A DNA stretch of 64,000 nucleotides, taken from the NCBI RefSeq assembly GCF_026342735.1, contig NZ_JAPEMM010000002.1:1116001-1180000 (forward strand), written 5' to 3'. Every line of letters begins with the position of its first letter. The stretch's first letter is position 1. This document shows positions 51,187-59,778 of this stretch, one piece after another. The DNA comes from Streptomyces sp. NBC_00193. GTDB taxonomy: Bacteria; Actinomycetota; Actinomycetes; Streptomycetales; Streptomycetaceae. The notes under the pieces were generated by a model. The model was given only the letters and a program-made list of their open reading frames with translations, made no database searches and was not told the origin of the DNA. Made by a program: the position numbers and the translations under genes.

Positions 51187-51821
51187 AACCCTGGCCACAC
51201 GATCTGATGGCCACCGAACGTCAGCTCCTGCAGTCTGTCGTCACGGTGGCCCGCTACATCTACGGGGCCGCCGCGTCCTCGGTCTTCATGGTGAGCCCCG
51301 ACACCGGTGAGCTGATCTTCGCGGCGGTGGCCGGCGAGGGCGAACAGGGCCTGGTCGGCAGGCGGTTCGAGCCCGGCACCGGCATCGCCGGCTGGGTGGC
51401 GGCCAGCGGGCAGCCGCTGATCACGGACGACGTGGGCGCGACCGACCGGTTCGCCCGCGACGCCGCGGCGTCCACCGGATACGTTCCCGCGAGCATCATG
51501 GCCGCCCCGCTGATCGCGGACGGGGAGTGCATCGGCGTGATCGAGGTGCTGGACCGCCACGTCCACGATGCGAACGCCCCGGGCCGGGAACTCGACGACA
51601 TCGAGCTGCTGGGCCTGCTCGCCACGCAGGCCGCCCTGAGCCTCGCGCTGCTGCGCCGCAGCGAGCAGGCCGCGGACGCGGCGCCGCGCATGGGAGAGCT
51701 GCTGGCCCGGCTGTCCCAGCACGCGGTGATGGACGCGTCCGATCCCTTGGCCGTCTCGTTGCTGACCCTCTCGCTGGATCTGCTGGACCGGGGTTCGCAC
51801 CCCGGTTCGAAGGTGGTCTGA
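51183..51821 (+). CDS. GAF-domain sensor protein
   Basis: 212 residues, one GAF domain (about 10-160): SSVFMVSPDTGELIFAAVAGEGEQGLVGRRFEPGTGIAGWVAASG and later PLIADGECIGVIEVLD. No kinase or phosphatase domain is attached. It probably binds a small molecule such as a cyclic nucleotide, which would fit the cyclase-domain protein in the same operon. ATGA overlap with the subtilisin gene. Confidence 0.85.
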   Translation: MKPWPHDLMATERQLLQSVVTVARYIYGAAASSVFMVSPDTGELIFAAVAGEGEQGLVGRRFEPGTGIAGWVAASGQPLITDDVGATDRFARDAAASTGYVPASIMAAPLIADGECIGVIEVLDRHVHDANAPGRELDDIELLGLLATQAALSLALLRRSEQAADAAPRMGELLARLSQHAVMDASDPLAVSLLTLSLDLLDRGSHPGSKVV

Positions 51822-51903
51822 CGGCCGACGGAGACGGAGCGCAGACGTGCCGGGGACGCCGCGGAGACGCGTACGGAACGGGCCCCTCCTACCCTCCTGG
51901 CCT

Positions 51904-53187
51904 ATGGTCCACCCTGCCGAGGCCCAGGCTCCGTCGTTTCCCGAACTGCTCCGCTTCAAGCGCGTGCAGGCCGGGCTCACCCAGCGGACGCTGGCCGACC
52001 TGTCGACGATCAGCCCGCGCACGATCCGGGCCCTGGAGTCGGGCCGGGTGAACGCGCGGATGCAGACCGTCCGGCTGCTCGCCGACGCGTTGGGGCTGGA
52101 GGGCCTGGCGCGGGAGCTCTTCGTCGGCGCGGGCCTGGGCAGCGGGGGGCCGGCTCCGGCCGGAGCCGATCCCTGCCTTGCGGTGCCACGGTCCGTCAAC
52201 GCCCTCATCGGGCGGGACGTAGAGGTCCGGGCGATGGTGGGCGCCCTGGAGTCGGACCACCGCCGGATGATCTCCCTCTCGGGACTGGCGGGCGTGGGGA
52301 AGTCGCGGGTGGCCGCGGAGACGGCGGCGCGGCTGAGCTCCCGGCGCGGCTGGCCCGTGCTGTGGATCGGGTCCGGGACGGCGGCCCCCGACGGTCTCGG
52401 CACGGCCTTCGGCCCCTTGCTGCGGTCCTTGCGCCTGCTCGTCGAATCGGGTGCGCAGGACGTGTCCGCGGTCTGCCGGCTCATCGGCCGGCACGAAGTA
52501 CTCGTCGTGCTCGACGGGGTCGCCGACGCCCGGGAACCGGTCGGCGTGGAGGAGCTGTTGGCGTACTGTCCGGGCATCCGGGTGATCAGTACGTCACGGG
52601 CGCCGTGGAACCTGGCCGGCATCCAGGGGACGGTGCTCGCGCCGCTGACGGTCCCCGGGCCGGACTGGGAGGCGGCCGGCTCCCTGGACGTCCTGGCCGC
52701 CGTTCCGTCGGTGCGGCTGCTCGTGGACCGGCTCTCGGAGGTCCGGCCGGGATTCGTGCTCGGCCGGGCGGACGCGGGGGCCGCGGTCCGGCTGTGCCGG
52801 TCCCTGGACGGTCTGCCGGCCGCGCTGGAAGCGGCCGCCGCGGGGTGCGGGGTACTGAGCCTGCACCGGCTCGCGGACATGCCCGCGGCCCAGCTGCTCG
52901 AACTCCCGGCGGCCACCCGGCCCGCCGGTGTTCCCGGGACGATCGGCCGGCCGATCCGGACCGGGGTCGAGCGGCTGGACCCGGGACCCCGCGCGCTCCT
53001 CGGCGAACTGGCCTGTTTTGACAAGGCGTTGACCGTCTGCGAGGCCGCCGAGTTCCTGGACCGGCCGCTGACCCGGGTGGTGGACGGACTGGGTGCGCTG
53101 ACGGGCGGAGGGTTCGTGCGGGCCGCGCACGAGGAGGCGGAGACCCGCCTGCACCTGCCGAACCTGGTGCGGGCGGTCCTGGCCTGA
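51904..53187 (+). CDS. XRE-type HTH fused to NB-ARC-like ATPase
   Basis: About 427 residues from ATG 51904 (GTG 51847 is an alternative with GGAG upstream). An N-terminal HTH reads LLRFKRVQAGLTQRTLADLSTISPRTIRALESGR; then an NB-ARC/AP-ATPase region with GLAGVGKSRVA and LVVLDGVAD, and a helical part without full TPRs. It resembles regulators of secondary metabolism that switch by ATP binding. It follows the GAF gene by about 80 bp and ends 7 bp before the convergent S9 peptidase gene. Confidence 0.85.
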   Translation: MVHPAEAQAPSFPELLRFKRVQAGLTQRTLADLSTISPRTIRALESGRVNARMQTVRLLADALGLEGLARELFVGAGLGSGGPAPAGADPCLAVPRSVNALIGRDVEVRAMVGALESDHRRMISLSGLAGVGKSRVAAETAARLSSRRGWPVLWIGSGTAAPDGLGTAFGPLLRSLRLLVESGAQDVSAVCRLIGRHEVLVVLDGVADAREPVGVEELLAYCPGIRVISTSRAPWNLAGIQGTVLAPLTVPGPDWEAAGSLDVLAAVPSVRLLVDRLSEVRPGFVLGRADAGAAVRLCRSLDGLPAALEAAAAGCGVLSLHRLADMPAAQLLELPAATRPAGVPGTIGRPIRTGVERLDPGPRALLGELACFDKALTVCEAAEFLDRPLTRVVDGLGALTGGGFVRAAHEEAETRLHLPNLVRAVLA

Positions 53188-53194
53188 CGCGGAT

Positions 53195-55060
53195 TCAGCC
53201 CAGGTGCTCCGCGAGGAACCGCTCGACCGCGGCGTAGTAGGCCTGCCGGTTGGCGGGCCGGGCCAGACCGTGGCCCTCGTCGGGGAACAGCAGGTACTCG
53301 TGCGGAAGTTCCTTGGCCGCCAGTGCCGCGACGATCTGCTCGGCCTCCGCCTGCGGCACGCGGACGTCGTTGGCGCCCTGGACGACCAGGACGGGGATGC
53401 GGATCGCGTCGACCCGCGAGAGCGGAGAGCGTTCCCACAGCATGACGCGGTCCGTTTCCGGGTCCCCTACCTGGGCGTGCATGAACGAGCGCAGTGCGGT
53501 GCGGTAGGGCGCTCCGGCCGCCAGCAGCGTGAGCAGGTTCGACGGACCGCAGAGGTCTATCGCGCAGGTGAACACCTCCGGGGTGAACGCCGCGCCGACC
53601 AGCGCCGCGTAACCCCCGTACGAGCAGCCCATGATCGCGATGCGCGCGGGGTCGATCCCGCCGCCCTCGACGAGGTGGGCGACCGCGTCGAGCAGGTCGG
53701 TCTGCATCGCGGCGCCCCATTGCTTGGCACCCAGGTTGCGGAACCGCTTGCCGTATCCCGTCGAACCGCGGAAGTTGACCTGGATGCAGGCGTAGCCGCG
53801 GTTGGCCAGGAGCTGCGCCTCTTCGTCGAACGCGAAGGTGTGACGGGCCCAGGGCCCGCCGTGGACGTTCACCACCGCGGGCAGGCCCGTGCGTTCGGCG
53901 CCGGGCGGCCAGGTGACGTAACCGTGGACGGTGACCCCGTCGCGCGCGGCGAACGCGAAGGGTTCCATCCTGGCCAGCGTGTACGCCTCCAGCTCCCGCT
54001 GGTGGCTGAAGAGGTAGCGGAGCGCGCCGGCCAGGCGGTCGTAGACGTAGTAGAGGACGGGACCGGCTCCGGTCACCACGGAGACCGTCCACAGCCGGTC
54101 GCCGCGGTCAGTGCGGTCCAGGTAGACCTCGCCGTCGACCGACAGGAGCGCGAGCTCGCCGCGGATCCGCCCGAGGTCCTTGCCGAACTCCTCGTCGAGG
54201 AAGACCCATTCGTCGCGGTCCTTCGCGAACAGCACCGCCTGGGGCCGGCGGGTCAGCGGATCGAACTCGACCTGCTTGACGTCGTACACCGGATCCTCGG
54301 CGAGCAGCGTCCGCCGCCCGGTCGCGAGATCGACGGCGAACAGGCGGCCGGCGTTGGCCCCGATGGAGGACAGGAGGTGGCAGGTGGCGCCGTCGCGCGA
54401 GAAGCCGACGACGCGCGTCCCGATGGCGTCCTCGTACGGCACGTCGAGCCAGGGCGTGGCGCCGTCCGGGCCGCCCGGAGCCCCCGGGCCCTGCGGCGGG
54501 TCGAGGAACACCGACAGGCCGCCGTCGGGCTTCATCACCGTGCCGCCGCGCACCCGCAGGTCGGTGTCGACGATCCAGCTCACGTACCCGGGGTTCTCCG
54601 CGACCTTGGTGAGCCGGTCCGTCTCCAGGTCGAGGACGTAGACGTCGTGCAGCCCCGGCCGGTCCTTGTTCAGCCCGATCAGCAGGGTCGTCGGGTGCCA
54701 CCGGTTGTGCGCCAGCACCCGTGCCTGGACGCCGTCGAAGGGCGTGGCGCAGCGCTCCCGGCCGGTGACCAGGTCGACGAGGTGGACCCGCCAGCTCTCG
54801 TCGCCGTCCCGGTCGCGCAGGTAGAAGAGGGTCCGGTCGTCGTGGCACAGGCCGTACGTCCGGATGCCGCGGCCCCGGTCGTGCGTGACGGGCCTCGCCT
54901 CCTCGGGCCGGTCCACGGGCGCCGTCCAGACGTTCAGCACGCCGTCGTCCGGGGCCAGGTAGACGAGCCGGGTCCCGTCCGGCGAGATCTCGGGCACGAG
55001 GTACGACGGGTTGCCGAACAGGACGGAGTGCGGGATCAGCGGTACGGCTTCGGTGGTCAC
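53195..55060 (-). CDS. S9 prolyl-oligopeptidase-family peptidase
   Basis: 621 residues. A beta-propeller (about 1-380) is followed by the alpha/beta-hydrolase domain with the nucleophile in MGCSYGGYAA, the aspartate in VQGANDVRVP, and the histidine in DEGHGLARP. No signal peptide. In several RiPP classes S9 enzymes remove the leader peptide, and this gene is the last of the precursor - rSAM - PqqD - FAD operon, with a GTGA overlap to the FAD gene. GTG 55060. Confidence 0.92.
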   Translation of the reverse strand: MTTEAVPLIPHSVLFGNPSYLVPEISPDGTRLVYLAPDDGVLNVWTAPVDRPEEARPVTHDRGRGIRTYGLCHDDRTLFYLRDRDGDESWRVHLVDLVTGRERCATPFDGVQARVLAHNRWHPTTLLIGLNKDRPGLHDVYVLDLETDRLTKVAENPGYVSWIVDTDLRVRGGTVMKPDGGLSVFLDPPQGPGAPGGPDGATPWLDVPYEDAIGTRVVGFSRDGATCHLLSSIGANAGRLFAVDLATGRRTLLAEDPVYDVKQVEFDPLTRRPQAVLFAKDRDEWVFLDEEFGKDLGRIRGELALLSVDGEVYLDRTDRGDRLWTVSVVTGAGPVLYYVYDRLAGALRYLFSHQRELEAYTLARMEPFAFAARDGVTVHGYVTWPPGAERTGLPAVVNVHGGPWARHTFAFDEEAQLLANRGYACIQVNFRGSTGYGKRFRNLGAKQWGAAMQTDLLDAVAHLVEGGGIDPARIAIMGCSYGGYAALVGAAFTPEVFTCAIDLCGPSNLLTLLAAGAPYRTALRSFMHAQVGDPETDRVMLWERSPLSRVDAIRIPVLVVQGANDVRVPQAEAEQIVAALAAKELPHEYLLFPDEGHGLARPANRQAYYAAVERFLAEHLG

Positions 55061-56532
55061 GGTTCCCTTCCCGGGGTGGGTTGGCGGGGGCCGCGCTCCG
55101 AGAACCACCAGTCGCGGAGCCCGGGGAACTGCGCGACCGCCTCGTCGGTGTCGAGCGGCGGGGCCGCGGAGCGGCCGGCGGAGGGCCTCGGGAGAGGCGC
55201 CCCGGAGGGGACCAGCGTCTGGGCGCGGAACAGCCGGGTCATCAACACCGGGCTGCTGAGCACTGCTTGGGACACCCGGGCCCGCATCCGCTGCCCGGCT
55301 GCGGAGCCGGAGCCCTCCACGGAGCCGGAGCCCGAGCCCGAGCCCGAGCCCGAGCCGGAGCCCTCGGCGGATCCGGAGCCCCCGGCGGATGCGGAACCCT
55401 CCGCGAAGGCCCGTACCCGGTCCTGTTCGGTCGCCATCCTCCAGGACTCGGCGGCCGCTTCCGCCACCGCCGCCTGGACGGCGGGCAGCGCCGAGGGCCG
55501 GGCGCCGCGCTCCGCCAGCTCCCGGTCCAGCCGCAGGGCGCCGAGCAGCGCGACGGACATCCCGTGCGAGTACACGGGGTTCACCGCCGTCAGCGCGTCG
55601 CCGATGACCAGGAACCCGTCGGGCAGGGGCAGCCGCTCGAAGTACCTCCGGCGGTTCGCGGTGGCGCGGAACGGCCTTACGCCGCCCAGGGGTTCGGCCG
55701 CCGCCAGCAGCTCCGCCACGATCGGCGAGCGCAGCGAGCGCGCGCCGTCCGTGAATCCCGGCTCGTCCACCGGCGGTCTGGCGGCGCGCGTGCCGGTCAG
55801 GGTGAAGATCCAGCGTCTGCCCTCGATGGGGAACAGCGTGGCCCCGTACCCCGGACGGCCGCTCGAAGGGCGCGGGTGCAGCATGATCGCCGGGAGGTCG
55901 GCGGCGAGGCCGGGGGGCGCCCGGTAGATCCTGGTGGAGTACGCCAGTCCCGGGTCGACCACCTCCTCCTCCACGCCGGGTCCGCCGATCCCGGTCAGCC
56001 AGCGCCCGGCCCGCGAGCGCCGGCCCGTCGCGTCCACCACGAGGTCGGCGCGCAGGGTCGCCTCGGAGCCGTCCTCGCCCGTGACCCGGACACCGGTCAC
56101 GCGCGATGCGTCCCCCACGAGCCCCAGGACCCGGGTGCGCTCCCGTACGGTGACCGCCCCGCCGGCCAGGGCCCGCTGCCGGATGACGTGGTCCATCAGC
56201 CAGCGGCTGCACGAGACCATGAAGGCCCCGGTCTCGTGACGGCGGAACCAGCCGTCCGCGCTCAGGATCAGCGCGCCGTCCGGCAGGCCCCGGCGGTGCG
56301 CTCCCCGGGCGAGGAGCGCCTCCAGCGTTCCCGGGAGCAGGGTGTCCAGGGCCTGGGCGCCGGCGGTCACCAGCACGTGGCTGTGGAAGGCCTGCGGCAG
56401 CCCCGGGCGGACGCCCGGGCCGGCCGGGTACCGGCCGCCCTCGACGACGGTGACCTCGTCGACGTGCCGGGAGAGCACCCGGGCCACCAGCACGCCCGCG
56501 AAGCCCCCGCCGAGGACGACGGCCTTGGTCAT
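55057..56532 (-). CDS. FAD-dependent oxidoreductase of the RiPP operon
   Basis: 491 residues. FAD-binding VVLGGGFAGVLVARVL at the start, VVDATGRRSRAGRWL in the middle and LVIGDALTAVNPVYSHGMSVALLG near residue 320, as in geranylgeranyl-reductase/flavin hydroxylase folds. The W-x-W-x-I-P box of flavin halogenases is not present, so I favour a hydroxylase or dehydrogenase. A Ser/Gly/Glu repeat (about 379-411) made from 6-bp DNA repeats splits the C-terminal part. It is coupled to the PqqD-like gene by an ATGA overlap. It could oxidise the peptide after crosslinking. Confidence 0.82.
   Translation of the reverse strand: MTKAVVLGGGFAGVLVARVLSRHVDEVTVVEGGRYPAGPGVRPGLPQAFHSHVLVTAGAQALDTLLPGTLEALLARGAHRRGLPDGALILSADGWFRRHETGAFMVSCSRWLMDHVIRQRALAGGAVTVRERTRVLGLVGDASRVTGVRVTGEDGSEATLRADLVVDATGRRSRAGRWLTGIGGPGVEEEVVDPGLAYSTRIYRAPPGLAADLPAIMLHPRPSSGRPGYGATLFPIEGRRWIFTLTGTRAARPPVDEPGFTDGARSLRSPIVAELLAAAEPLGGVRPFRATANRRRYFERLPLPDGFLVIGDALTAVNPVYSHGMSVALLGALRLDRELAERGARPSALPAVQAAVAEAAAESWRMATEQDRVRAFAEGSASAGGSGSAEGSGSGSGSGSGSGSVEGSGSAAGQRMRARVSQAVLSSPVLMTRLFRAQTLVPSGAPLPRPSAGRSAAPPLDTDEAVAQFPGLRDWWFSERGPRQPTPGREP
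55300..55396. repeat. Low-complexity GAGCCC-type repeat inside FAD enzyme gene
   Basis: Runs of 6-bp units (GAGCCC, GGAGCC) that encode an alternating Ser-Gly stretch of roughly 32 residues. Such a linker is not expected in the fold. Confidence 0.75.
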
Positions 56533-56846
56533 GACCGCGCGGCCGGCTCGCTCCGTGTGGCCTGCGTGCCGGATTCCGTCTCCTCCATGAGGTCGGCTTC
56601 GATCATGGAGCCGATGAAGGCGTCCACTTCCGCGCGGATGCGGGCCGTCATCACGGGGTTGTGCCCGGCGAACAGCAGCGACAGGTTGTTGACGACCGTC
56701 TCGCGGTCCCCGTCGCTCTCCACGAGCGCCCAGATCTGGGCGGCCGTCGAATTCAGGGTACGGAAGTCGCCGGACTCGCTGTGGTAGAGCGAGATGCCGT
56801 CCCCGCTCTCCTGCCAGATCACCGCGTCACTGATGTGCAGGGACAT
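56529..56846 (-). CDS. PqqD-like peptide recognition protein (RRE)
   Basis: 105 residues with the PqqD pattern: DAVIWQESGDGISLYHSESGDFRTLNSTAAQIWALVES followed by helices. PqqD-type domains bind the leader of the precursor and hand it to the radical SAM enzyme. The gene overlaps the end of the rSAM gene by 20 bp and the start of the FAD gene by 4 bp. The tail of about 25 residues is charged and not conserved. Confidence 0.88.
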   Translation of the reverse strand: MSLHISDAVIWQESGDGISLYHSESGDFRTLNSTAAQIWALVESDGDRETVVNNLSLLFAGHNPVMTARIRAEVDAFIGSMIEADLMEETESGTQATRSEPAARS

Positions 56847-58326
56847 CTCCCAGCCTCCTGTTCACCGGCATGATCGGAATCAGTTCGCCCACCTTGATCG
56901 CGGGCACGGGCTCCGCCGGGCGGACCCAGGTCTTCCACTGCTCGTGGGCCTCGTGCACCTCCCCGCTGGCGACCAGCCGCGGGACGGTCATCTCCTCGCC
57001 ACCCAGGGCGAGTTCGGCGCGGGTCACCCCGGTCTCCTGCCACAGCTGGGTGGTGACTCCGTGCCGCAGGATCCGGCACAGGTGGCGGCTGTTGCGCCGC
57101 AGGTCACCGGACTCCGACATGTGCGCGGCCCGGCAGCCGCCGCCGCAGCTCGCCTTGATGTAGCACTTCTCGCAGTCGGCGTGGAACTCCCCGCCGTACA
57201 CGGTGCTCTGCCGCATCGAGGTCAGGATCGGGCTGGCGAAGATCTCCGACAGCCGCTGCTTCCGGATGTTCCCGGCGAACTCCCCCTTGCCCGTGATGAG
57301 TTTGCACGGGTAGACGTCGCCGAGGGAGTTGACGTAGATCTCGTTGCCGCCCATGCCGCAGTTGCCCTTGACCGAGCACGCGGTGACGGGCCTCGGCCCG
57401 TCCGGCTTGAGCTTGCCGGCGACCGGCGAGGTCCAGACGAGCTGCTGCACCTTCAGGTGGTCCTGCCAGCCGAAGTCGTAGTCGTCGCCGACGCCCCGGC
57501 CGAGGTCGTTGTGGTTCATCAGGCGGACGCTGTGGATCTCGATCCCGTCGAGGAAGGAGGCGAAGTCCTCCAGCTCGTGGACGTTGTCCGAGGTGACGAT
57601 GTGGTTGATGGCCGGCGCCACGCCGGCGGCGTTGAGGAGCTGGATCGCCCGGTGGGTCTTGGCGAACGCGCCCTTGCCGCGGGTGCGGTCGTGGGTCTCG
57701 GCCGTCCCTCCGTCGAGGCTCACGGTGACGGCGTCGAAGAGCTCGGCGAAGCGCTTGGCCTTCTCCTCGGTCCGGATCATCGTCGCGTTGGTGATGATGT
57801 TGACCTTCAGGCCGCTGTTCTTCGCGTGCTCGACGATCTGGAAGAGGTCCTTGCGGAGCATCGGCTCGCCGCCGGTGAAGATGATGGTCCCGGCGCCGAA
57901 GTCGGCGATCTGCGAGACCAGGTCCAGGGATTCGGCGGTGTCGAGCTCGCCCGGAAGGCACTTCTCGGAGGAGGCGTAACAGTAGGGACAGCGGAGGTTG
58001 CAGCCGTCGGTGATGGCATAGTACGCGACGCCCAGGGGCGGTTCGCTCAGCCTGACCTTGGGCTTGTTGCCGTTGAAGTACACGATCCAGTTCAGGATGA
58101 GCTTGGCGAGGACGCGTTCCGTCGCGTCGTTCTGCTCCAGCCCCGGCTGTTCCCCCCGGGCCCGGGCGGACGCCAGGGTTTCGAGGACTTGAAACTCACG
58201 TCCGGAGAGGACGCACCGGGCGGCCACCTCCGGGTTGACCACGAGGTGGTCCTCACCGTGCACGAAGTACGTCAGGTCGTTGGGCACCTCGAACAACGAC
58301 AGGTTCCGAACCAGGTTTCCGCGCAT
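56827..58326 (-). CDS. Radical SAM / SPASM peptide maturase
   Basis: 499 residues. The radical SAM cluster motif CNLRCPYC is at C109, C113 and C116; GGEPMLRKDL follows. The C-terminal SPASM region has CSVKGNCGMGG, then PCKL, and the CEKCYIKASCGGGC group with a last cysteine near HLCRIL, enough for two auxiliary clusters. The first 90 residues may form another leader-binding module. These enzymes make C-S, C-C or C-O crosslinks in peptides. It is 71 bp after the precursor gene with a strong GAGGAGGCGGG site. ATG 58326. Confidence 0.93.
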   Translation of the reverse strand: MRGNLVRNLSLFEVPNDLTYFVHGEDHLVVNPEVAARCVLSGREFQVLETLASARARGEQPGLEQNDATERVLAKLILNWIVYFNGNKPKVRLSEPPLGVAYYAITDGCNLRCPYCYASSEKCLPGELDTAESLDLVSQIADFGAGTIIFTGGEPMLRKDLFQIVEHAKNSGLKVNIITNATMIRTEEKAKRFAELFDAVTVSLDGGTAETHDRTRGKGAFAKTHRAIQLLNAAGVAPAINHIVTSDNVHELEDFASFLDGIEIHSVRLMNHNDLGRGVGDDYDFGWQDHLKVQQLVWTSPVAGKLKPDGPRPVTACSVKGNCGMGGNEIYVNSLGDVYPCKLITGKGEFAGNIRKQRLSEIFASPILTSMRQSTVYGGEFHADCEKCYIKASCGGGCRAAHMSESGDLRRNSRHLCRILRHGVTTQLWQETGVTRAELALGGEEMTVPRLVASGEVHEAHEQWKTWVRPAEPVPAIKVGELIPIMPVNRRLGDVPAHQ

Positions 58327-58397
58327 CCCGCCTCCTCTCTGGGCTGACACAGGCGCGGCCCGACGCGAGTAGCCGCCGGACCCCGCCTGTGGAACGG

Positions 58398-58664
58398 TCA
58401 GTTCTCGGCCTGGCCCGATCCCGACCAGAGACCGCAGGCACAGAGCATCGCGGCGTCGAAGCCCTCCTTCGTGGCCTCCGGGGAGGTCCAGTCCTGGGAG
58501 TGCGCCACCACGTCGGGCAGGATCGCCGCGAGGCGGGTCTTCGTCGAGATGAGGACCTTGGTCTCCTCGGGAGTCAGGCTGGCGTAGAACTCTTCGAGGG
58601 CGGGCGCCATCGTGCCTCCGATGACGCCGGCCGCACGCAGGGACTCCAGGGCGTTGAAGGTCAT
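58398..58664 (-). CDS. RiPP precursor peptide with CACGLW core
   Basis: 88 residues from ATG 58664 (AGGTGG site 6 nt upstream). The leader (about 1-50, two amphipathic helices) is followed by a linker and the end segment AAMLCACGLWSGSGQAEN: Cys75, Cys77 and Trp80 are the candidate crosslink residues. It is directly upstream of the rSAM/PqqD genes. The leader shares an ungapped 44-residue similarity with the C-terminal domain of the LuxR-type protein at 46873. The leader type is like that of a family I recall from databases as the aroma-sacti cluster domain; this name is from memory. Product structure unknown. Confidence 0.8.
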   Translation of the reverse strand: MTFNALESLRAAGVIGGTMAPALEEFYASLTPEETKVLISTKTRLAAILPDVVAHSQDWTSPEATKEGFDAAMLCACGLWSGSGQAEN

Positions 58665-58731
58665 GCTTCCACCTTTCGCTGTCGCGTTCGATCGGGGACG
58701 CAACCGAGACTGCGCGCGGCGGACCCGTGAA

Positions 58732-58754
58732 ACAACCCCACGAATGTGGGTTGT
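58732..58754. promoter_or_regulatory. Hairpin in the leader of the precursor gene
   Basis: ACAACCCCAC-GAAT-GTGGGTTGT pairs over 9 bp with one bulged C. It lies 68 bp upstream of the precursor start on its transcript side, in the 311-bp divergent gap (58665-58975) that holds no gene. Could be an operator or an RNA hairpin. Confidence 0.4.
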
Positions 58755-58884
58755 GCGGGAGCGACGAAGGGGACATACGCAACGCGGGCGAGCGTCTTCC
58801 GACAGCGCATCGGGACGGCTGGAACGCGCCGCGCACGGGTGTTGACGATCTCCAGACCGTGCCTCACGCTCATACCACAGCCGT

Positions 58885-58914
58885 TGTGAAGCTCATGTGA
58901 AGCGAACGTGGAAA
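58885..58914. promoter_or_regulatory. Three 11-bp direct repeats, likely SARP binding site
   Basis: TGTGAAGC at 58885, TGTGAAGC at 58896 and CGTGGAAA at 58907, exactly 11 bp apart. SARP activators bind direct heptamer repeats with an 11-bp period next to the -35 region. The site lies between the precursor gene and the SARP gene it may serve. Confidence 0.55.
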
Positions 58915-58975
58915 TCGGGATCAATGGAGCGCCCACCCGGCGGCCGGCGGCCCGTCGGACGACCCGAGAGGTGCG

Positions 58976-59743
58976 ATGAACCCCACCGGCTTAGGCATCG
59001 TGCACATATCGCTGTTGCCAGGCTTCGTCTGCCGCACCGACCAGCGGATCACCGATCTCAGCGACATCCAGCAACGGCTCGTCGCCGCCCTGGTGCTCGG
59101 CGACCGCCCGCTCCGGCGCGGTGAGCTGGCCGCCCGGCTGTGGCCCGATGCCCCGCCCGACCGGGCGGGTGCCCGGTTGCGCCAGACCTTGTGGCGGCTG
59201 AATCAAGCCACGGACGGGGGCCTGCTGAGGGTCTCGCACACCACCGTCGCCCTCGCCGATCACGTCGAGGTGGACTACCGGGCGGCGGCGAGGCTGATCG
59301 CGGCGGAGAGCGGTGCGGTCGGGGCGGCCGCGGCGACGGCGATGGCGGGCGAGGACCGTCTGCCGCAGGCGTGGAGCGTACTGCGCCACCCGCTGCTGAA
59401 CGACTGGGACGACGACTGGCTCGTACCGTTCCAGGAGAAGTGGAAGGTCCAGCGCGTCCAGACCCTGGAGCGCCTCGCCGAGCGGTTCCTCCAGCGCCGG
59501 CAGCACGCCGCGGTGCTCGAACTGGCCGACGCCGCGACCCAGGCCGACCCGCTGCGGGAGGCACCCCGGCGGATCGCCGTGCAGTCGTGCCTGTTCGTCG
59601 GCGAGGTGGCCGACGCGCACCGCCGCTACCGCGGCTATCAGGAGCTGCTCTCCGCGGAGCTGGGCGTGGCGCCGAGCGGCGCCATCCCACAACTGCTCAG
59701 ACAGGACCGCGAGCGACAGCTCGCCCTGGCGGCGGAGTTCTGA
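58976..59743 (+). CDS. SARP-family (BTAD) pathway activator
   Basis: 255 residues. A winged-helix DNA-binding part (about 20-90; LRRGELAARLWPDAPPDRAGARLRQTLWRLNQ) is followed by a bacterial transcriptional activator domain (about 100-245; DPLREAPRRIAVQSCLFVGEVADAHRRYRGYQELLSAELGVAPS). SARP proteins switch on antibiotic and peptide clusters. Divergent from the precursor gene and the likely user of the direct repeats at 58885. ATG 58976. Confidence 0.9.
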   Translation: MNPTGLGIVHISLLPGFVCRTDQRITDLSDIQQRLVAALVLGDRPLRRGELAARLWPDAPPDRAGARLRQTLWRLNQATDGGLLRVSHTTVALADHVEVDYRAAARLIAAESGAVGAAAATAMAGEDRLPQAWSVLRHPLLNDWDDDWLVPFQEKWKVQRVQTLERLAERFLQRRQHAAVLELADAATQADPLREAPRRIAVQSCLFVGEVADAHRRYRGYQELLSAELGVAPSGAIPQLLRQDRERQLALAAEF

Positions 59744-59748
59744 CCGGG

Positions 59749-59778
59749 GGCCGTCGTACCACAGCCGGTACGACGGCC
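59749..59778. terminator. Bidirectional hairpin terminator
   Basis: Perfect 12-bp stem GGCCGTCGTACC / GGTACGACGGCC with an ACAGCC loop, 6 bp after the SARP stop and before the end of the convergent ABC gene. Confidence 0.7.

Noticed and set aside
53204..55927. 907-codon plus frame opposite the S9 peptidase and FAD genes
   Set aside because: No recognisable motifs and it covers two clear genes on the other strand.
55057..56532. Flavin-dependent halogenase
   Set aside because: The W-x-W-x-I-P box is not found; only general FAD motifs are present.
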